Assembly: GCF_002093665.1 (NCBI RefSeq) | Contig: NZ_MRWE01000003.1 | Location: 142,294-206,293, forward strand | Direction of reading: 5' to 3' | Source of the DNA: Rouxiella badensis | Lineage (GTDB): Bacteria; Pseudomonadota; Gammaproteobacteria; Enterobacterales; Enterobacteriaceae | DNA: 64,000 nucleotides | Shown: piece by piece, positions 9,010-18,065 of the stretch | Layout: each line of letters begins with the position of its first letter | Numbering within the stretch: position 1 is the first letter of the stretch | The notes under the pieces: model-generated | The model's input: only the letters and a program-made list of their open reading frames with translations | Told to the model about the DNA's origin: nothing | Database searches by the model: none | Translations under genes and position numbers: made by a program

Positions 9010-9549
9010 TTAGAACGGGATATCGTCGTCGAAATCCATTGGGGGTTCGTTGCTTTGCGCAGGCGCATTGTTCTGTGCCGCAGGACGAGACTGCTGACCG
9101 CCGCTGAACTGGTTGCCGCCCTGTGGCTGCTGAGGTTGACCCCATCCGCCCTGCTGGCCGCCTGAAGCCTGACCGCCGCCTGCTGGAGCACCGCCGCCAG
9201 CACGACCACCCAGCATCTGCATGGTGCCACCAACGTTTACCACGATTTCGGTGGTGTATTTTTCAACACCGGCCTGATCGGTCCACTTACGGGTTTGCAG
9301 TGCGCCTTCAATATAAACCTGAGAGCCTTTACGCAGGTATTCGCCCGCGACTTCTGCGAGTTTGCCGAACAACACAACGCGGTGCCATTCAGTTTTCTCT
9401 TTCTGCTCGCCGGTCGCCTTGTCGCGCCAGCTTTCAGAAGTTGCCAGGGTGATATTGGCAACAGCACCGCCGTTAGGCATATAGCGGACTTCGGGATCCT
9501 GACCCAGATTCCCAACCAGAATCACTTTGTTTACGCCTCTGCTGGCCAT
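9010..9549 (-). CDS. ssb: Single-stranded DNA-binding protein
   Basis: This 179-residue SSB has the OB-fold in residues 1-112 ([20 protein letters not shown] at the start). A flexible Gly/Gln/Pro-rich linker follows at about 113-168, and then the acidic tip MDFDDDIPF, which docks SSB-interacting repair and replication proteins. SSB tetramers coat single-stranded DNA during replication, recombination and repair in the cytoplasm. The length matches enteric SSB. The gene is divergent from uvrA, with a LexA-type box between them, as in E. coli, where uvrA and ssb share a regulatory region. A terminator follows the gene. Confidence 0.98.
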   Translation of the reverse strand: MASRGVNKVILVGNLGQDPEVRYMPNGGAVANITLATSESWRDKATGEQKEKTEWHRVVLFGKLAEVAGEYLRKGSQVYIEGALQTRKWTDQAGVEKYTTEIVVNVGGTMQMLGGRAGGGAPAGGGQASGGQQGGWGQPQQPQGGNQFSGGQQSRPAAQNNAPAQSNEPPMDFDDDIPF

Positions 9550-9868
9550 GTCGACTCTCCTGATGAGTTAATTTTATACAGTATAAACCATGAATTTTAG
9601 CATGGGCGGATTCCAGATAACACCTACAATACCGATTCCAGAAATGTTTACAGAGCCAACAATTTTGCAGCCAGGCACTGGATATCCATTCAGGTTTTTT
9701 TGTGTCATACTTGTTCGTTTCGTACTTTCTGTGCCCAATTTTCTGATTCAGATGCAGTGACTGGGGCGGATATACCCGAATCAATCGCAGAACGGGTATG
9801 CACATCCTCACGCGCATCACGGACAGTCACCGGCACGGTGAGCTTTCAAGTTATTCCGGGAATGATGA
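9550..9868. promoter_or_regulatory. Divergent ssb-uvrA control region
   Basis: This 319-base stretch separates the ssb and uvrA start codons and contains no convincing gene. It holds the LexA-type box at 9678-9693 and must contain the outward promoters for both genes. I did not assign individual -35/-10 elements. Confidence 0.7.
9678..9693. promoter_or_regulatory. LexA (SOS) box for uvrA/ssb
   Basis: The 16-mer CTGGATATCCATTCAG fits the CTG-N10-CAG LexA consensus. Together with its flanks it closely resembles the known E. coli uvrA operator. It is slightly degenerate (CTGG/TCAG arms). LexA, encoded at 30706-31314 in this window, should repress uvrA through it. Confidence 0.75.
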
Positions 9869-12724
9869 ATGGATAAGATAGAAGTTCGGGGCGCACGCAC
9901 CCATAATCTCAAGAATATCAACCTGATTATTCCGCGCGACAAACTGATCGTTGTCACCGGATTATCCGGATCTGGCAAGTCCTCACTGGCTTTTGACACC
10001 CTGTATGCCGAAGGTCAGCGTCGCTATGTCGAGTCGCTTTCAGCCTATGCACGCCAATTTTTGTCTCTGATGGAAAAACCGGACGTCGACCACATTGAAG
10101 GGTTGTCACCGGCGATTTCAATCGAGCAAAAATCAACTTCGCACAACCCGCGTTCTACGGTCGGTACCATTACCGAGATCCACGACTACCTTCGTCTGCT
10201 GTTTGCCCGCGTCGGTGAGCCGCGCTGTCCCGATCACGGGGTTCCGCTAGCGGCACAGACCGTGAGCCAGATGGTCGATAACGTGCTGGCACAGCCGGAA
10301 GGTCAGCGTCTGATGCTGCTCGCGCCGATCGTCAAAGATCGCAAAGGGGAACACACCAAGACGCTGGAAAACCTGGCGGCGCAGGGTTATATCCGCGCCC
10401 GTATCGACGGTGAAGTTTGCGATCTTTCCGATCCACCCAAGCTTGAGCTCCAGAAAAAACACAGCATCGAGGTGGTGGTCGATCGCTTTAAAGTGCGCGA
10501 CGATCTCGCCCAGCGTCTGGCCGAATCCTTTGAAACGGCACTGGAACTCTCCGGCGGTACCGCCGTGGTTGCCGACATGGACGACCCTAACGCCGATGAA
10601 ATGCTGTTCTCGGCCAACTTTGCCTGCCCGGTCTGTGGATACAGCATGCGTGAGCTTGAACCGCGGATGTTCTCGTTCAACAACCCGGCGGGTGCCTGTC
10701 CAACCTGTGACGGGCTGGGGGTACAGCAGTTCTTCGATCCGGAACGCGTTATTCAGAACCCCGAGCTTTCACTGGCCGGTGGTGCGATTCGCGGCTGGGA
10801 CCGTCGTAACTTTTACTATTTCCAGATGCTGCGCTCACTCGGCGAGCACTACAAATTTGACGTGGAATCTTCCTTTAACGCGCTGAGCGAGGACGTGGTT
10901 CACGCCATCATGCACGGCTCAGGCAAGCAGACCATCGAATTCAAATATATTAATGACCGTGGGGATACCTCGGTCCGCCGCCATCCGTTTGAAGGCGTGC
11001 TGCACAATATGGAACGTCGCTATAAAGAGACGGAGTCCAGCGCGGTGCGTGAAGAGCTGGCGAAATACATCAGCAATCGCCCCTGTGCGTCCTGTAAGGG
11101 CACGCGCCTGCGCGAAGAAGCACGTAACGTGTTCGTTGAAGAGACTACGCTGCCTGAAATCTCCGACTTCAGCATCGGTCACGCAATGGAGTTCTTCCTG
11201 AGCATGAATCTCAGCGGTCAGCGTAAGCAGATTGCCGAGAAGATCCTCAAGGAAATCGGCGATCGCCTGAAGTTTCTGGTCAACGTCGGACTCAACTACC
11301 TCTCTCTGTCACGTTCAGCGGAAACGCTATCTGGCGGTGAGGCGCAGCGTATCCGTCTGGCGAGTCAGATTGGTGCCGGTCTGGTCGGGGTCATGTACGT
11401 GCTGGACGAACCTTCCATCGGCCTGCATCAGCGTGATAACGAGCGCCTGCTCGAGACGCTGATTCACCTGCGCGACCTCGGTAACACGGTTATCGTGGTC
11501 GAACACGACGAAGACGCCATCCGCGCCGCCGACCATATCATCGATATCGGTCCCGGTGCGGGCGTGCACGGCGGTCAGGTAGTGGCAGAAGGTACCGCAG
11601 AAGATATTATGGCTAAAGAGGACTCCCTGACCGGGCAATACCTCAGCGGCAAACGTGAAATCTCCGTGCCAGAACAGCGCGTTCCCGCTGATGCGGCGAA
11701 GGTGCTGAAACTGATTGGCGCAACGGGCAACAACCTGAAAGACGTCACCCTAACGCTGCCGGTTGGCCTGTTTACCTGCATTACCGGTGTGTCCGGTTCG
11801 GGTAAATCGACGTTGATTAACGACACGCTGTTCCCACTGGCGCAGCGTCAGTTAAACGGCGCAACCATCGCCGAAGCCGCGCCTTATCGCGACATTCAGG
11901 GACTTGAGCATTTCGATAAGGTTATCGATATCGACCAAAGCCCTATCGGTCGCACGCCGCGTTCTAACCCTGCGACCTACACCGGCATCTTTACTCCGGT
12001 GCGCGAGCTGTTCGCCGGTGTTCCCGAGTCGCGTTCGCGCGGCTACACGCCGGGGCGGTTCAGCTTTAACGTCAAGGGTGGGCGCTGCGAAGCCTGTCAG
12101 GGCGATGGCGTGATTAAGGTCGAGATGCACTTCCTGCCGGACATCTACGTGCCTTGCGATCAGTGCAAAGGAAAACGCTATAACCGTGAAACGCTTGAGA
12201 TTAAGTACAAAGGCAAGAGTATTCACGAGACGCTGGACATGACCATCGAAGAAGCGCGTGATTTCTTCGATGCCGTTCCGGCGCTGGCGCGCAAGCTGCA
12301 AACGCTGATGGACGTGGGTCTTTCGTACATCCGTCTGGGTCAGTCGGCAACCACGCTGTCCGGCGGTGAAGCGCAGAGGGTCAAACTGGCGCGTGAGCTG
12401 TCTAAACGCGGAACCGGCCAGACGCTGTATATTCTCGACGAACCGACTACCGGTCTGCATTTCGCCGATATCCAGCAACTGCTCGAGGTGCTGCATCAGC
12501 TACGCGATCAGGGCAACACCATCGTGGTGATTGAGCACAATCTTGATGTGATTAAAACCGCAGACTGGATTGTCGATCTCGGCCCTGAAGGTGGCCACGG
12601 CGGCGGACAGATTCTGGTCTCCGGCACACCAGAAACGGTCGCGGAGTGCAAAGAATCGCACACCGCCCGTTTCCTGAAACCGCTGCTTGAGCGTCATACG
12701 CACAAAGCCAAAAAATCAGCCTGA
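9869..12724 (+). CDS. uvrA: UvrABC excinuclease subunit A
   Basis: UvrA is the DNA-damage sensor of nucleotide excision repair. It dimerises, loads UvrB at lesions and then leaves. This 951-residue protein carries two ABC ATPase modules. The first Walker A is GLSGSGKSS (near residue 31) and the second is GVSGSGKST (near 640). Two LSGGEAQR signatures are present, near residues 488 and 830. Zinc-binding CPVCGY and CPTCDG pairs lie near 253-280, and CEAC and CDQCKGKRY lie near 740-766. The sequence is nearly colinear with E. coli UvrA, with a slightly longer C-terminus ending HTHKAKKSA. It is divergent from ssb behind a LexA box, so SOS induction is expected. A terminator follows. Confidence 0.98.
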   Translation: MDKIEVRGARTHNLKNINLIIPRDKLIVVTGLSGSGKSSLAFDTLYAEGQRRYVESLSAYARQFLSLMEKPDVDHIEGLSPAISIEQKSTSHNPRSTVGTITEIHDYLRLLFARVGEPRCPDHGVPLAAQTVSQMVDNVLAQPEGQRLMLLAPIVKDRKGEHTKTLENLAAQGYIRARIDGEVCDLSDPPKLELQKKHSIEVVVDRFKVRDDLAQRLAESFETALELSGGTAVVADMDDPNADEMLFSANFACPVCGYSMRELEPRMFSFNNPAGACPTCDGLGVQQFFDPERVIQNPELSLAGGAIRGWDRRNFYYFQMLRSLGEHYKFDVESSFNALSEDVVHAIMHGSGKQTIEFKYINDRGDTSVRRHPFEGVLHNMERRYKETESSAVREELAKYISNRPCASCKGTRLREEARNVFVEETTLPEISDFSIGHAMEFFLSMNLSGQRKQIAEKILKEIGDRLKFLVNVGLNYLSLSRSAETLSGGEAQRIRLASQIGAGLVGVMYVLDEPSIGLHQRDNERLLETLIHLRDLGNTVIVVEHDEDAIRAADHIIDIGPGAGVHGGQVVAEGTAEDIMAKEDSLTGQYLSGKREISVPEQRVPADAAKVLKLIGATGNNLKDVTLTLPVGLFTCITGVSGSGKSTLINDTLFPLAQRQLNGATIAEAAPYRDIQGLEHFDKVIDIDQSPIGRTPRSNPATYTGIFTPVRELFAGVPESRSRGYTPGRFSFNVKGGRCEACQGDGVIKVEMHFLPDIYVPCDQCKGKRYNRETLEIKYKGKSIHETLDMTIEEARDFFDAVPALARKLQTLMDVGLSYIRLGQSATTLSGGEAQRVKLARELSKRGTGQTLYILDEPTTGLHFADIQQLLEVLHQLRDQGNTIVVIEHNLDVIKTADWIVDLGPEGGHGGGQILVSGTPETVAECKESHTARFLKPLLERHTHKAKKSA

Positions 12725-12744
12725 TCGATAGGTTGACGTCAATG

Positions 12745-12774
12745 AAAAAGCGAGCCTTTAGGCTCGCTTTTTTT
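12745..12774 (+). terminator. Terminator after uvrA (probably bidirectional)
   Basis: AAAGCGAGCC pairs with GGCTCGCTTT around a TTTA loop (12747-12770). A T-run follows on the plus strand, and A residues lie on the other side. It lies between uvrA and the convergent LysR gene. Confidence 0.9.
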
Positions 12775-12813
12775 ATGATCTCATGAAGAGAGTTTGACGT
12801 GTCTACCGCCGGG

Positions 12814-13731
12814 TCATTCACTCCTTGAGGAATGAATCTGTGGCAGTTGGCTCAATTTTTCTCGCGAAAAGTCCCAAAAAGCTCTGACTTTTATCGGCAT
12901 ACGCTGGATATTCTGCACCACCAGTTGAACCGGCAGCGGCAGCGGTTCAAATTCCGGCAGCAGTCGCACCAGCGTGCCGTTAGCCAGCTCATCGGCGACC
13001 TGATACGACAGGAGTCTGGCAATTCCCTTTCCGGCTATCACCGCCAGCCTTCGGGTTTCAACGTCATTGAACAGCAAATGCGGCGAAAGCCTGACACGGG
13101 GTCCCTCTTCGTGCGGCCCAAAGCGCCATTCATTAAAGGCATCATTGCTGCTGAGAATGATTTGATGCGCCGCCAAATCAGCCGGATGGCAGACCGGCGT
13201 TTGGTACTCCAGGTATTCAGGGCTGGCGACCACCACCACGCTGACTTCCCCGAGACGCCTCGCGACCTTGGACGAATCAGCCAGGTTGCCAATGCGAACG
13301 GCGACGTCGATCCCCTGGTCAATCATCTCGAGGTTACGATCGTTGAGGATCAGCTCGATCTGGATCTCGGGATGCAGCGCCTGAAACTCCATGACCAGCG
13401 GCGCGACATGGCGGCGTCCGAACAGCACCGGCGCGGTGATACGCAGCAACCCTTTAAGCTGCGCCGATACGGTATCCTGCACCGCATCATTATAGGCGCT
13501 CAAGACCACCGCCGCGCGCTCGGCAAGCCGTAAACCTGCCTCCGTCGGTGCCAGACGTCGCGTCGTGCGCTCCACCAGCCGTGCGCCGAATCGCTGTTCC
13601 AGCGAGGCAATCGCGCGCGTAACCGCGGGAGCCGAACGACGCAGCTTTCTTGCCGCCGCCGCCAGGCTACCGTGCTGCAACACCTCGAGAAAAATAGCCA
13701 GCTCGTCGAGACGATCCATTGATTGTTCCAC
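12814..13731 (-). CDS. LysR-family regulator (divergent from GST gene)
   Basis: This 305-residue LysR-type regulator has its helix-turn-helix in residues 5-65 (LDELAIFLEVLQHGSLAAAA, then SAPAVTRAIASLEQRFG). A substrate-binding-protein-like effector domain follows. A start at the internal ATG four codons later (MDRLDEL) is equally plausible. The subfamily resembles the many DsdC/TrpI-like regulators that sit beside detoxification enzymes. It is transcribed away from a GST gene and a flavin-barrel gene, with 96 bases between starts, and probably controls both. The effector is unknown. Confidence 0.85.
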   Translation of the reverse strand: MEQSMDRLDELAIFLEVLQHGSLAAAARKLRRSAPAVTRAIASLEQRFGARLVERTTRRLAPTEAGLRLAERAAVVLSAYNDAVQDTVSAQLKGLLRITAPVLFGRRHVAPLVMEFQALHPEIQIELILNDRNLEMIDQGIDVAVRIGNLADSSKVARRLGEVSVVVVASPEYLEYQTPVCHPADLAAHQIILSSNDAFNEWRFGPHEEGPRVRLSPHLLFNDVETRRLAVIAGKGIARLLSYQVADELANGTLVRLLPEFEPLPLPVQLVVQNIQRMPIKVRAFWDFSREKLSQLPQIHSSRSE

Positions 13732-13827
13732 TTTTCGAAATTATCAATTTCAATATAACCGGATTTCATTCATCGATTGCAAGAGTAATCTGGCTACAGC
13801 AAATCTGAATCAACACCGGAGAAATCA

Positions 13828-14454
13828 ATGAACAGAATAACGCTTTATGGCACCCCGCTCTCAGGCCACACACACCGCGTTGCGCTACTGCTAAAAATGT
13901 TGAACCTGCCGCATGACTCTATAGAAGCGGGTGCCGACGTGCGCGCCAGCGAAGCGTTTCAGGCCATGAATCCATGGGGACAGATCCCGGTCCTGGTGGA
14001 CGGCGAGACGGTGATTAGCGACAGTAACGCTATCCTGATTTATTTAGCGAAAACTTACGCGCCTGACAGCCACTGGCTGCCGCAGGACGCACTTGGCGCG
14101 GCGCACACCCAACAGTGGCTGTGCAAGGCTGCCGGTGAGGTGCGCTATGGTCCGGCGTCGGCGCGGCTTATCGCCCAGTTTGGCACCAAAGAGGATTATC
14201 AGTCCGCGCTTAAGGTGGCGGAAAAATTCTTGCCGCAGCTTGAGCAACATCTGTCACCGCGTCAGTTCCTTGCCTCAGAGCAAGCGCCTACGATTGCCGA
14301 TCTGGCCTGTTACAGCTATATCGCGCTCGCGCCGGAGGGCGGTATTTCGCTAGAAGCCTATCCTTCCATCAAACAATGGCTGAAGCGCATCGAGCAGTTA
14401 CCGGGCTTCTTCTCTACGCCTCCACTGCCCTTACCCGAACCGGCAAAAGCCTAA
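13828..14454 (+). CDS. Glutathione S-transferase
   Basis: This 208-residue cytosolic GST has a thioredoxin-like N-domain (ITLYGTPLSGHTHRVALLLK). The serine of the SGHTHR segment would contact glutathione thiolate, the cis-proline is in WGQIPVLVDG, and the glutathione gamma-glutamyl contact is in VISDSNAILIYLA. The C-terminal helical domain holds the IADLACYSYIALAPEGGI motif (near residues 155-172), with the conserved Asp. It is the first gene of a likely two-gene operon: the flavin-barrel gene starts 6 bases after its stop. Its substrate is unknown, and the pairing suggests conjugation or reduction of an electrophile. Confidence 0.9.
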   Translation: MNRITLYGTPLSGHTHRVALLLKMLNLPHDSIEAGADVRASEAFQAMNPWGQIPVLVDGETVISDSNAILIYLAKTYAPDSHWLPQDALGAAHTQQWLCKAAGEVRYGPASARLIAQFGTKEDYQSALKVAEKFLPQLEQHLSPRQFLASEQAPTIADLACYSYIALAPEGGISLEAYPSIKQWLKRIEQLPGFFSTPPLPLPEPAKA

Positions 14455-14460
14455 GGTGCC

Positions 14461-15369
14461 ATGATGGATATCTTCCATGCTGATGAAAAACGGGCACAAA
14501 TGCTGGCCGGATTTAATGTTGGCGCGGCCGGTATTTATCCCACCATGCCACAGCAGCACCGCGATTTTTTTGCCGGATTGCGGTCGTTTTATATCGCCAC
14601 TCTGGACGAGCGCGGGTGGCCGGTCGCAACCGTGCTCAATGGTCCGCCTGGGTTTATCAGCTCGGTGGATAATTCGCATCTGCGCATTAATGCACCGCGC
14701 CGCGAGGACTGCCCCGCACTCTCGTCAATCGCCTGCGGACAGGTTCTAGGTGCGCTGGGGCTGGATTTCACCAACCGGCGAAGAAATCGGGTGAATGGCG
14801 TCATAAGCCGGATGGACAAGAATCGGTTAGAGATTGCGGTGCAACAGAGCTTCGGCAATTGCCCGAAATACATTCAGCGCAGGCAGATTTCTCCGGTCGA
14901 GCGCCACGCCGGGCCGATTGTGCGCCTGAGCTTGCTGGACGCCGCGGCCCGAGAGCTTATCCACAGCGCCGACACCTTTTTCGTTGCCACTCACGCACAC
15001 AGTGATGTGGCAAACGGCGGTGCAGATATGTCCCATCGCGGCGGGAACCCCGGCTTCGTAAAATTGGTGGGCGATACGCTATGGGTGCCGGATTTTAGCG
15101 GCAATCGCTATATGAACACGCTGGGGAATATGCTGGCAGAACCTCGAGCCGCACTGCTGTTTCTGGATTTTAACAGTGGCGACGTATTACATCTTCAGGG
15201 CAATACCGAGATAAGCTGGCAGGACAATGCTCAGCACGGACTGCAAGGTGCCGAGCGCTATTGGTGCCTGCATATTTCCACGGCGTGGCGCTTTCCGGCG
15301 CTGCTGCCCTGGCGGGGAACCGACATTGAATACTCACCGGCGACGTTAAGCACCGGCGTTTGGGCGTAA
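14461..15369 (+). CDS. FMN-binding split-barrel (pyridoxamine-phosphate-oxidase-like) protein
   Basis: This 302-residue protein has two split-barrel segments typical of the pyridoxamine 5'-phosphate oxidase-like superfamily. The first lies at about residues 38-130 (FFAGLRSFYIATLDERGWPV, then GPPGFI). The second lies at about 165-270 (DTFFVATHAHSDVANGGADM SHRGG, then VPDFSGNRYMNTLGNMLAEP and ALLFLDFNSGDVLHLQG). Such proteins usually bind flavin and catalyse redox reactions on small molecules. The best-known relatives lie in flavohaemoglobin-like or GST clusters, but none is assigned here. The start is 6 bases after the GST stop, so translation is probably coupled. Function beyond flavin binding is not predicted. 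Confidence 0.8.
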   Translation: MMDIFHADEKRAQMLAGFNVGAAGIYPTMPQQHRDFFAGLRSFYIATLDERGWPVATVLNGPPGFISSVDNSHLRINAPRREDCPALSSIACGQVLGALGLDFTNRRRNRVNGVISRMDKNRLEIAVQQSFGNCPKYIQRRQISPVERHAGPIVRLSLLDAAARELIHSADTFFVATHAHSDVANGGADMSHRGGNPGFVKLVGDTLWVPDFSGNRYMNTLGNMLAEPRAALLFLDFNSGDVLHLQGNTEISWQDNAQHGLQGAERYWCLHISTAWRFPALLPWRGTDIEYSPATLSTGVWA

Positions 15370-15382
15370 CCCAAGGTTAACG

Positions 15383-15736
15383 TCAATCGCCTATTTCCTG
15401 CCGTTTTTCCTCGGGGAGGCCTTCGAGAACCAGCTGATAGGAGCTGTCGATCAGATTATAAAATTGGGAATCCGGCAAATTTCCGTCCAGCAGGACGCAG
15501 TTCCAGTGTGCTTTGTTGAGGCAATCGCTTGGCAAAATTTCGGGATGTTGATGGCGCAGACTGGCGGCGGTTTGATGACTAGTTTTTAACGAAATGGCTG
15601 GATGTCCTTCTTTATCACGCAGCATGGCAAACATCACACCCGCCACTTTTATCTGATTGGCCTGCCAAAGATTTTCGTTACTTTGATGAGCGCCGGGCTT
15701 TGAAAGACAATAATCGAGCAGTTGATCATTATTCAT
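15383..15736 (-). CDS. yjbR: MmcQ/YjbR-family protein
   Basis: The ATG at 15734-15736 gives a 117-residue protein starting MNNDQLLDYCLSKPGAHQSN. Longer in-frame starts lack family similarity. It matches E. coli YjbR along its length: KPGA near residue 13, QIKVAGVMFAML near 26-38, then SLKTS, LNKAHWNCVLLDG and the C-terminal LPEEKRQ. The fold is a CyaY-like double-wing domain of the MmcQ/YjbR family, possibly DNA-binding, with no proven role. The gene lies next to yjbQ on the same strand. In E. coli the pair is likewise found between uvrA and tyrB. Confidence 0.9.
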   Translation of the reverse strand: MNNDQLLDYCLSKPGAHQSNENLWQANQIKVAGVMFAMLRDKEGHPAISLKTSHQTAASLRHQHPEILPSDCLNKAHWNCVLLDGNLPDSQFYNLIDSSYQLVLEGLPEEKRQEIGD

Positions 15737-15838
15737 ATTGATAATCCTTCCACAGGGAGTGAGCATAGAGGAAGAAGTATATCTGGGCAAAAAACAACCA
15801 ACTGCAATCAAGTTAACAGTTTTAAAAGCCATTCAGAA

Positions 15839-16258
15839 TTAATGACCATTCAGGGTAATGACCAGCCTTCTTGAACCGCCGTGATTGCGATGCTCGCAAA
15901 GATAGATGCCCTGCCAGGTGCCAAGATTCAGCCTGCCATTAGTGACAGGAATACTCAGGCTGCACCCTAAAATACTGCTCTTGAGATGCGCAGGCATGTC
16001 GTCACTGCCTTCGTAATCGTGCTGATACCAAGGCTCGTCCTCTTTCACCGCACGATTGAAATAGCCTTCGAAATCCTGCCGCACGGTCGGATCGGCGTTT
16101 TCATTAATGGTTAATCCCGCCGAGGTATGCTGAATAAAGACGTGGCAAATCCCAACGGAAAGCTGTCTGATTTCAGGAACCTGCCGCAGGATTTCCTCGG
16201 TGACCAAATGAAAGCCGCGCGGCCGCTGCTTAAGACTAAGCTCTTTTTGAAACCACAT
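15839..16258 (-). CDS. yjbQ: YjbQ / UPF0047 family protein
   Basis: This 139-residue protein closely follows E. coli YjbQ: MWFQKELSLKQRPRGFHLVT at the start, then HVFIQHTSAGLTINENADPTV (near residues 45-65), HDYEGSDDMPAHLKSS, and GTWQGIYLCEHRNHGGSRR near the end. The conserved His and Glu residues form the metal-binding active site of this trimeric family. Some members show weak thiamine-phosphate synthase activity, but the physiological role is unsettled. It is on the same strand as yjbR, about 100 bases upstream of it, and is divergent from the acuR-like gene. Confidence 0.92.
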   Translation of the reverse strand: MWFQKELSLKQRPRGFHLVTEEILRQVPEIRQLSVGICHVFIQHTSAGLTINENADPTVRQDFEGYFNRAVKEDEPWYQHDYEGSDDMPAHLKSSILGCSLSIPVTNGRLNLGTWQGIYLCEHRNHGGSRRLVITLNGH

Positions 16259-16325
16259 AATCCCCCCTTTTTTTGATTAAAGTCATTAAAAGTATAACTT
16301 CATTTAAGCGGCTTTTGATTTAACA

Positions 16326-16338
16326 AGACGCTCGGTCT
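16326..16338. promoter_or_regulatory. Candidate TetR/AcuR operator
   Basis: An inverted repeat AGAC-N5-GTCT lies 11 bases before the acuR-like start codon. Read on the minus strand it is TAGACCGAGCGTCTTG, close to the TAGACC-N4-GGTCTA type used by NemR/AcuR-like TetR proteins. Autoregulation is inferred from sequence and position only. Confidence 0.45.
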
Positions 16339-16349
16339 ATATTTGTTTA

Positions 16350-17021
16350 ATGACGACTGACACCTTAAAACCACGCCGTGGTCGTCCGCCAAAGGCCGGA
16401 CGTGAAAACGCAGACACCCGCGAAACGCTGATCCGCAGCGGTACCGCTGTCCTCACAGAACAAGGCTTTGCCGCCGCCGGCATCGACGGCATCCTCCGTC
16501 AGGTCGGCGTTCCTAAAGGCTCTTTCTACTACTATTTCGACAGTAAAGAGTCCTTCGGTCAGGCAATTATCGAAAACTACGCGCAGTTTTTTGCTCATCG
16601 GCTGGACAAAAGCCTGCTTGACGAAAGCCTCACTCCGCTGCAACGCCTTCAGGCGTTCGTCAATCACGCCGCAGAGGGCATGGCGAAATACGCCTTCACG
16701 CGCGGCTGCCTGGTAGGAAATCTGGGGCAGGAAATCGCCAATCTTCCAGTGAACTACCGTGAACAGCTGATAACTATCCTGCAAAGTTGGGAACGGCGCG
16801 TGAGTCAGTGTCTGGCCCAGGCGCAACAACGCGGCGAGCTCTCGACTGAGGCCGACTGCGACACGCTGGCCGCCTATTTCTGGGCCGGTTGGGAGGGCGC
16901 GGTAATGCGCGCCAAGCTCAACGGCAATGCGATGCCGTTGCATAACTTTATCCGCTATTTCCTTGCCGGGCTGCCCAAGCCGCCTGCCGATACCTTTCCT
17001 TCTGGAGCCGACAATGTTTAA
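16350..17021 (+). CDS. acuR: TetR-family regulator, AcuR-like
   Basis: This 223-residue TetR regulator has an RGRPPK basic arm and a helix-turn-helix in residues 27-75, including AAAGIDGILRQVGVPKGSFY followed by YYFDSKESFG. The ligand domain carries FTRGCLVGNLGQEIANLP, which is nearly the same as in Rhodobacter AcuR, the acrylate-responsive repressor of acuI. The downstream gene is acuI-like and overlaps this gene by 8 bases, so the pair is translationally coupled. Acrylate or another reactive enoyl compound is the likely inducer, by family knowledge and linkage. A palindromic site just before the start is a candidate operator. Confidence 0.8.
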   Translation: MTTDTLKPRRGRPPKAGRENADTRETLIRSGTAVLTEQGFAAAGIDGILRQVGVPKGSFYYYFDSKESFGQAIIENYAQFFAHRLDKSLLDESLTPLQRLQAFVNHAAEGMAKYAFTRGCLVGNLGQEIANLPVNYREQLITILQSWERRVSQCLAQAQQRGELSTEADCDTLAAYFWAGWEGAVMRAKLNGNAMPLHNFIRYFLAGLPKPPADTFPSGADNV

Positions 17022-18003
17022 AGCCATTCTGATTGAGAAAAATGACGATCGCTATCAGGCCACGCTGAAAGCGCTGGATGACAGCAGCCTGCCCGAGGGC
17101 GAGGTGCTGGTTGATGTGCACTATTCCACGCTGAACTACAAGGATGGGCTGGCGATTACCGGCAGTGGCCCGATTGTACGCAGCTTCCCGATGGTGCCCG
17201 GTATCGACTTCTCGGGTGTGGTAGCGAGAAGCCGCAACCCGCAGTTTTCGACGGGTGACCGAGTGTTGCTCAACGGCTGGGGATTCGGCGAAAAAGCCTG
17301 GGGTGGGCTGGCGCAAAAAGTCAGTATCGACGCCCAATACCTGACGCCGGTTCCTGCGGCACTCAGCCTAAAAGACAGCATGATTATCGGCACCGCGGGT
17401 TATACCGCCATGCTGGCCATCATCGCGCTTGAGAAAAATGGCCTTACGCCCGAGCAAGGACCGGTGCTGGTTACCGGAGCCAACGGCGGCGTCGGCAGCT
17501 TTGCCATCGCGCTGCTCTCGCGGCTAGGCTATCAGGTCACGGCCTCGACCGGACGCCCCGATGAGGCCGCCTACCTGACCGAAAAACTGGGCGCCAGCGA
17601 AATCATCGATCGCCACACGCTGAGTGAGCCAGGCAAGCCGCTGCAAAAAGAACGTTGGGCTGCCGCCATTGATTCCGTGGGCAGCCACACGCTGGCCAAT
17701 GTCTGCGCCAGCATCAAAGAAAATGGCACCGTCGCGGCCTGCGGCATGGCACAGGGGCTGGATTTCCCGGCCAGCGTCGCGCCGTTTATTCTGCGCAACG
17801 TGACGCTGGCGGGTATCAACAGCGTCACCCGCCCGGCAGAAGAACGCAGGATGGCATGGTCGCGACTGGCCGAACTGGTTGACTCGACCCTGCTTGAGAC
17901 CGTGAGTCAGGAGATAACGCTTGAAGAGACTCTCGCTGCTGCCGAAAAGCTGATGAAAGGCGAGATTCGCGGACGCGTGGTGGTGCGGGTCAAAGAGGCC
18001 TAA
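17014..18003 (+). CDS. acuI: Acrylyl-CoA reductase AcuI/YhdH (NADPH-dependent quinone oxidoreductase family)
   Basis: The ATG at 17014 (preceded by GGAG) gives a 329-residue zinc-free medium-chain dehydrogenase. It begins MFKAILIEKNDDRYQATLKA and carries the YhdH/AcuI signatures: HYSTLNYKDGLAITG near residue 40, GIDFSGVV, GWGFGEKAWGG, and the nucleotide-binding VTGANGGVGSFAIALL near 150. AcuI reduces the toxic acrylyl-CoA to propionyl-CoA with NADPH, in DMSP/acrylate breakdown and in general detoxification. Its start overlaps the acuR-like regulator by 8 bases. A hairpin shared with tyrB follows the stop. Confidence 0.88.
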   Translation: MFKAILIEKNDDRYQATLKALDDSSLPEGEVLVDVHYSTLNYKDGLAITGSGPIVRSFPMVPGIDFSGVVARSRNPQFSTGDRVLLNGWGFGEKAWGGLAQKVSIDAQYLTPVPAALSLKDSMIIGTAGYTAMLAIIALEKNGLTPEQGPVLVTGANGGVGSFAIALLSRLGYQVTASTGRPDEAAYLTEKLGASEIIDRHTLSEPGKPLQKERWAAAIDSVGSHTLANVCASIKENGTVAACGMAQGLDFPASVAPFILRNVTLAGINSVTRPAEERRMAWSRLAELVDSTLLETVSQEITLEETLAAAEKLMKGEIRGRVVVRVKEA

Positions 18004-18009
18004 AAAGGC

Positions 18010-18041
18010 AAAAAAAAACGGCGTGATAAACTATCACGCCG
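18010..18041 (-). terminator. Terminator between acuI and tyrB
   Basis: The stem CGGCGTGATA / TATCACGCCG (18019-18041) has an AAC loop. A run of A precedes it on the plus strand, which gives a U-tract for tyrB transcripts arriving from the right. It may also halt acuI transcription. Confidence 0.88.
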
Positions 18042-18065
18042 AGATATTATCTTGACTGATAGCGA

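Noticed and set aside
11852..12496. A 214-codon minus-strand frame inside uvrA
   Set aside because: Antisense of the second UvrA ATPase module, which is near-identical to known UvrA.
16365..17027. A 220-codon minus-strand frame opposite acuR
   Set aside because: The sense strand carries a clear TetR protein with overlap into acuI; the antisense product has no family character.
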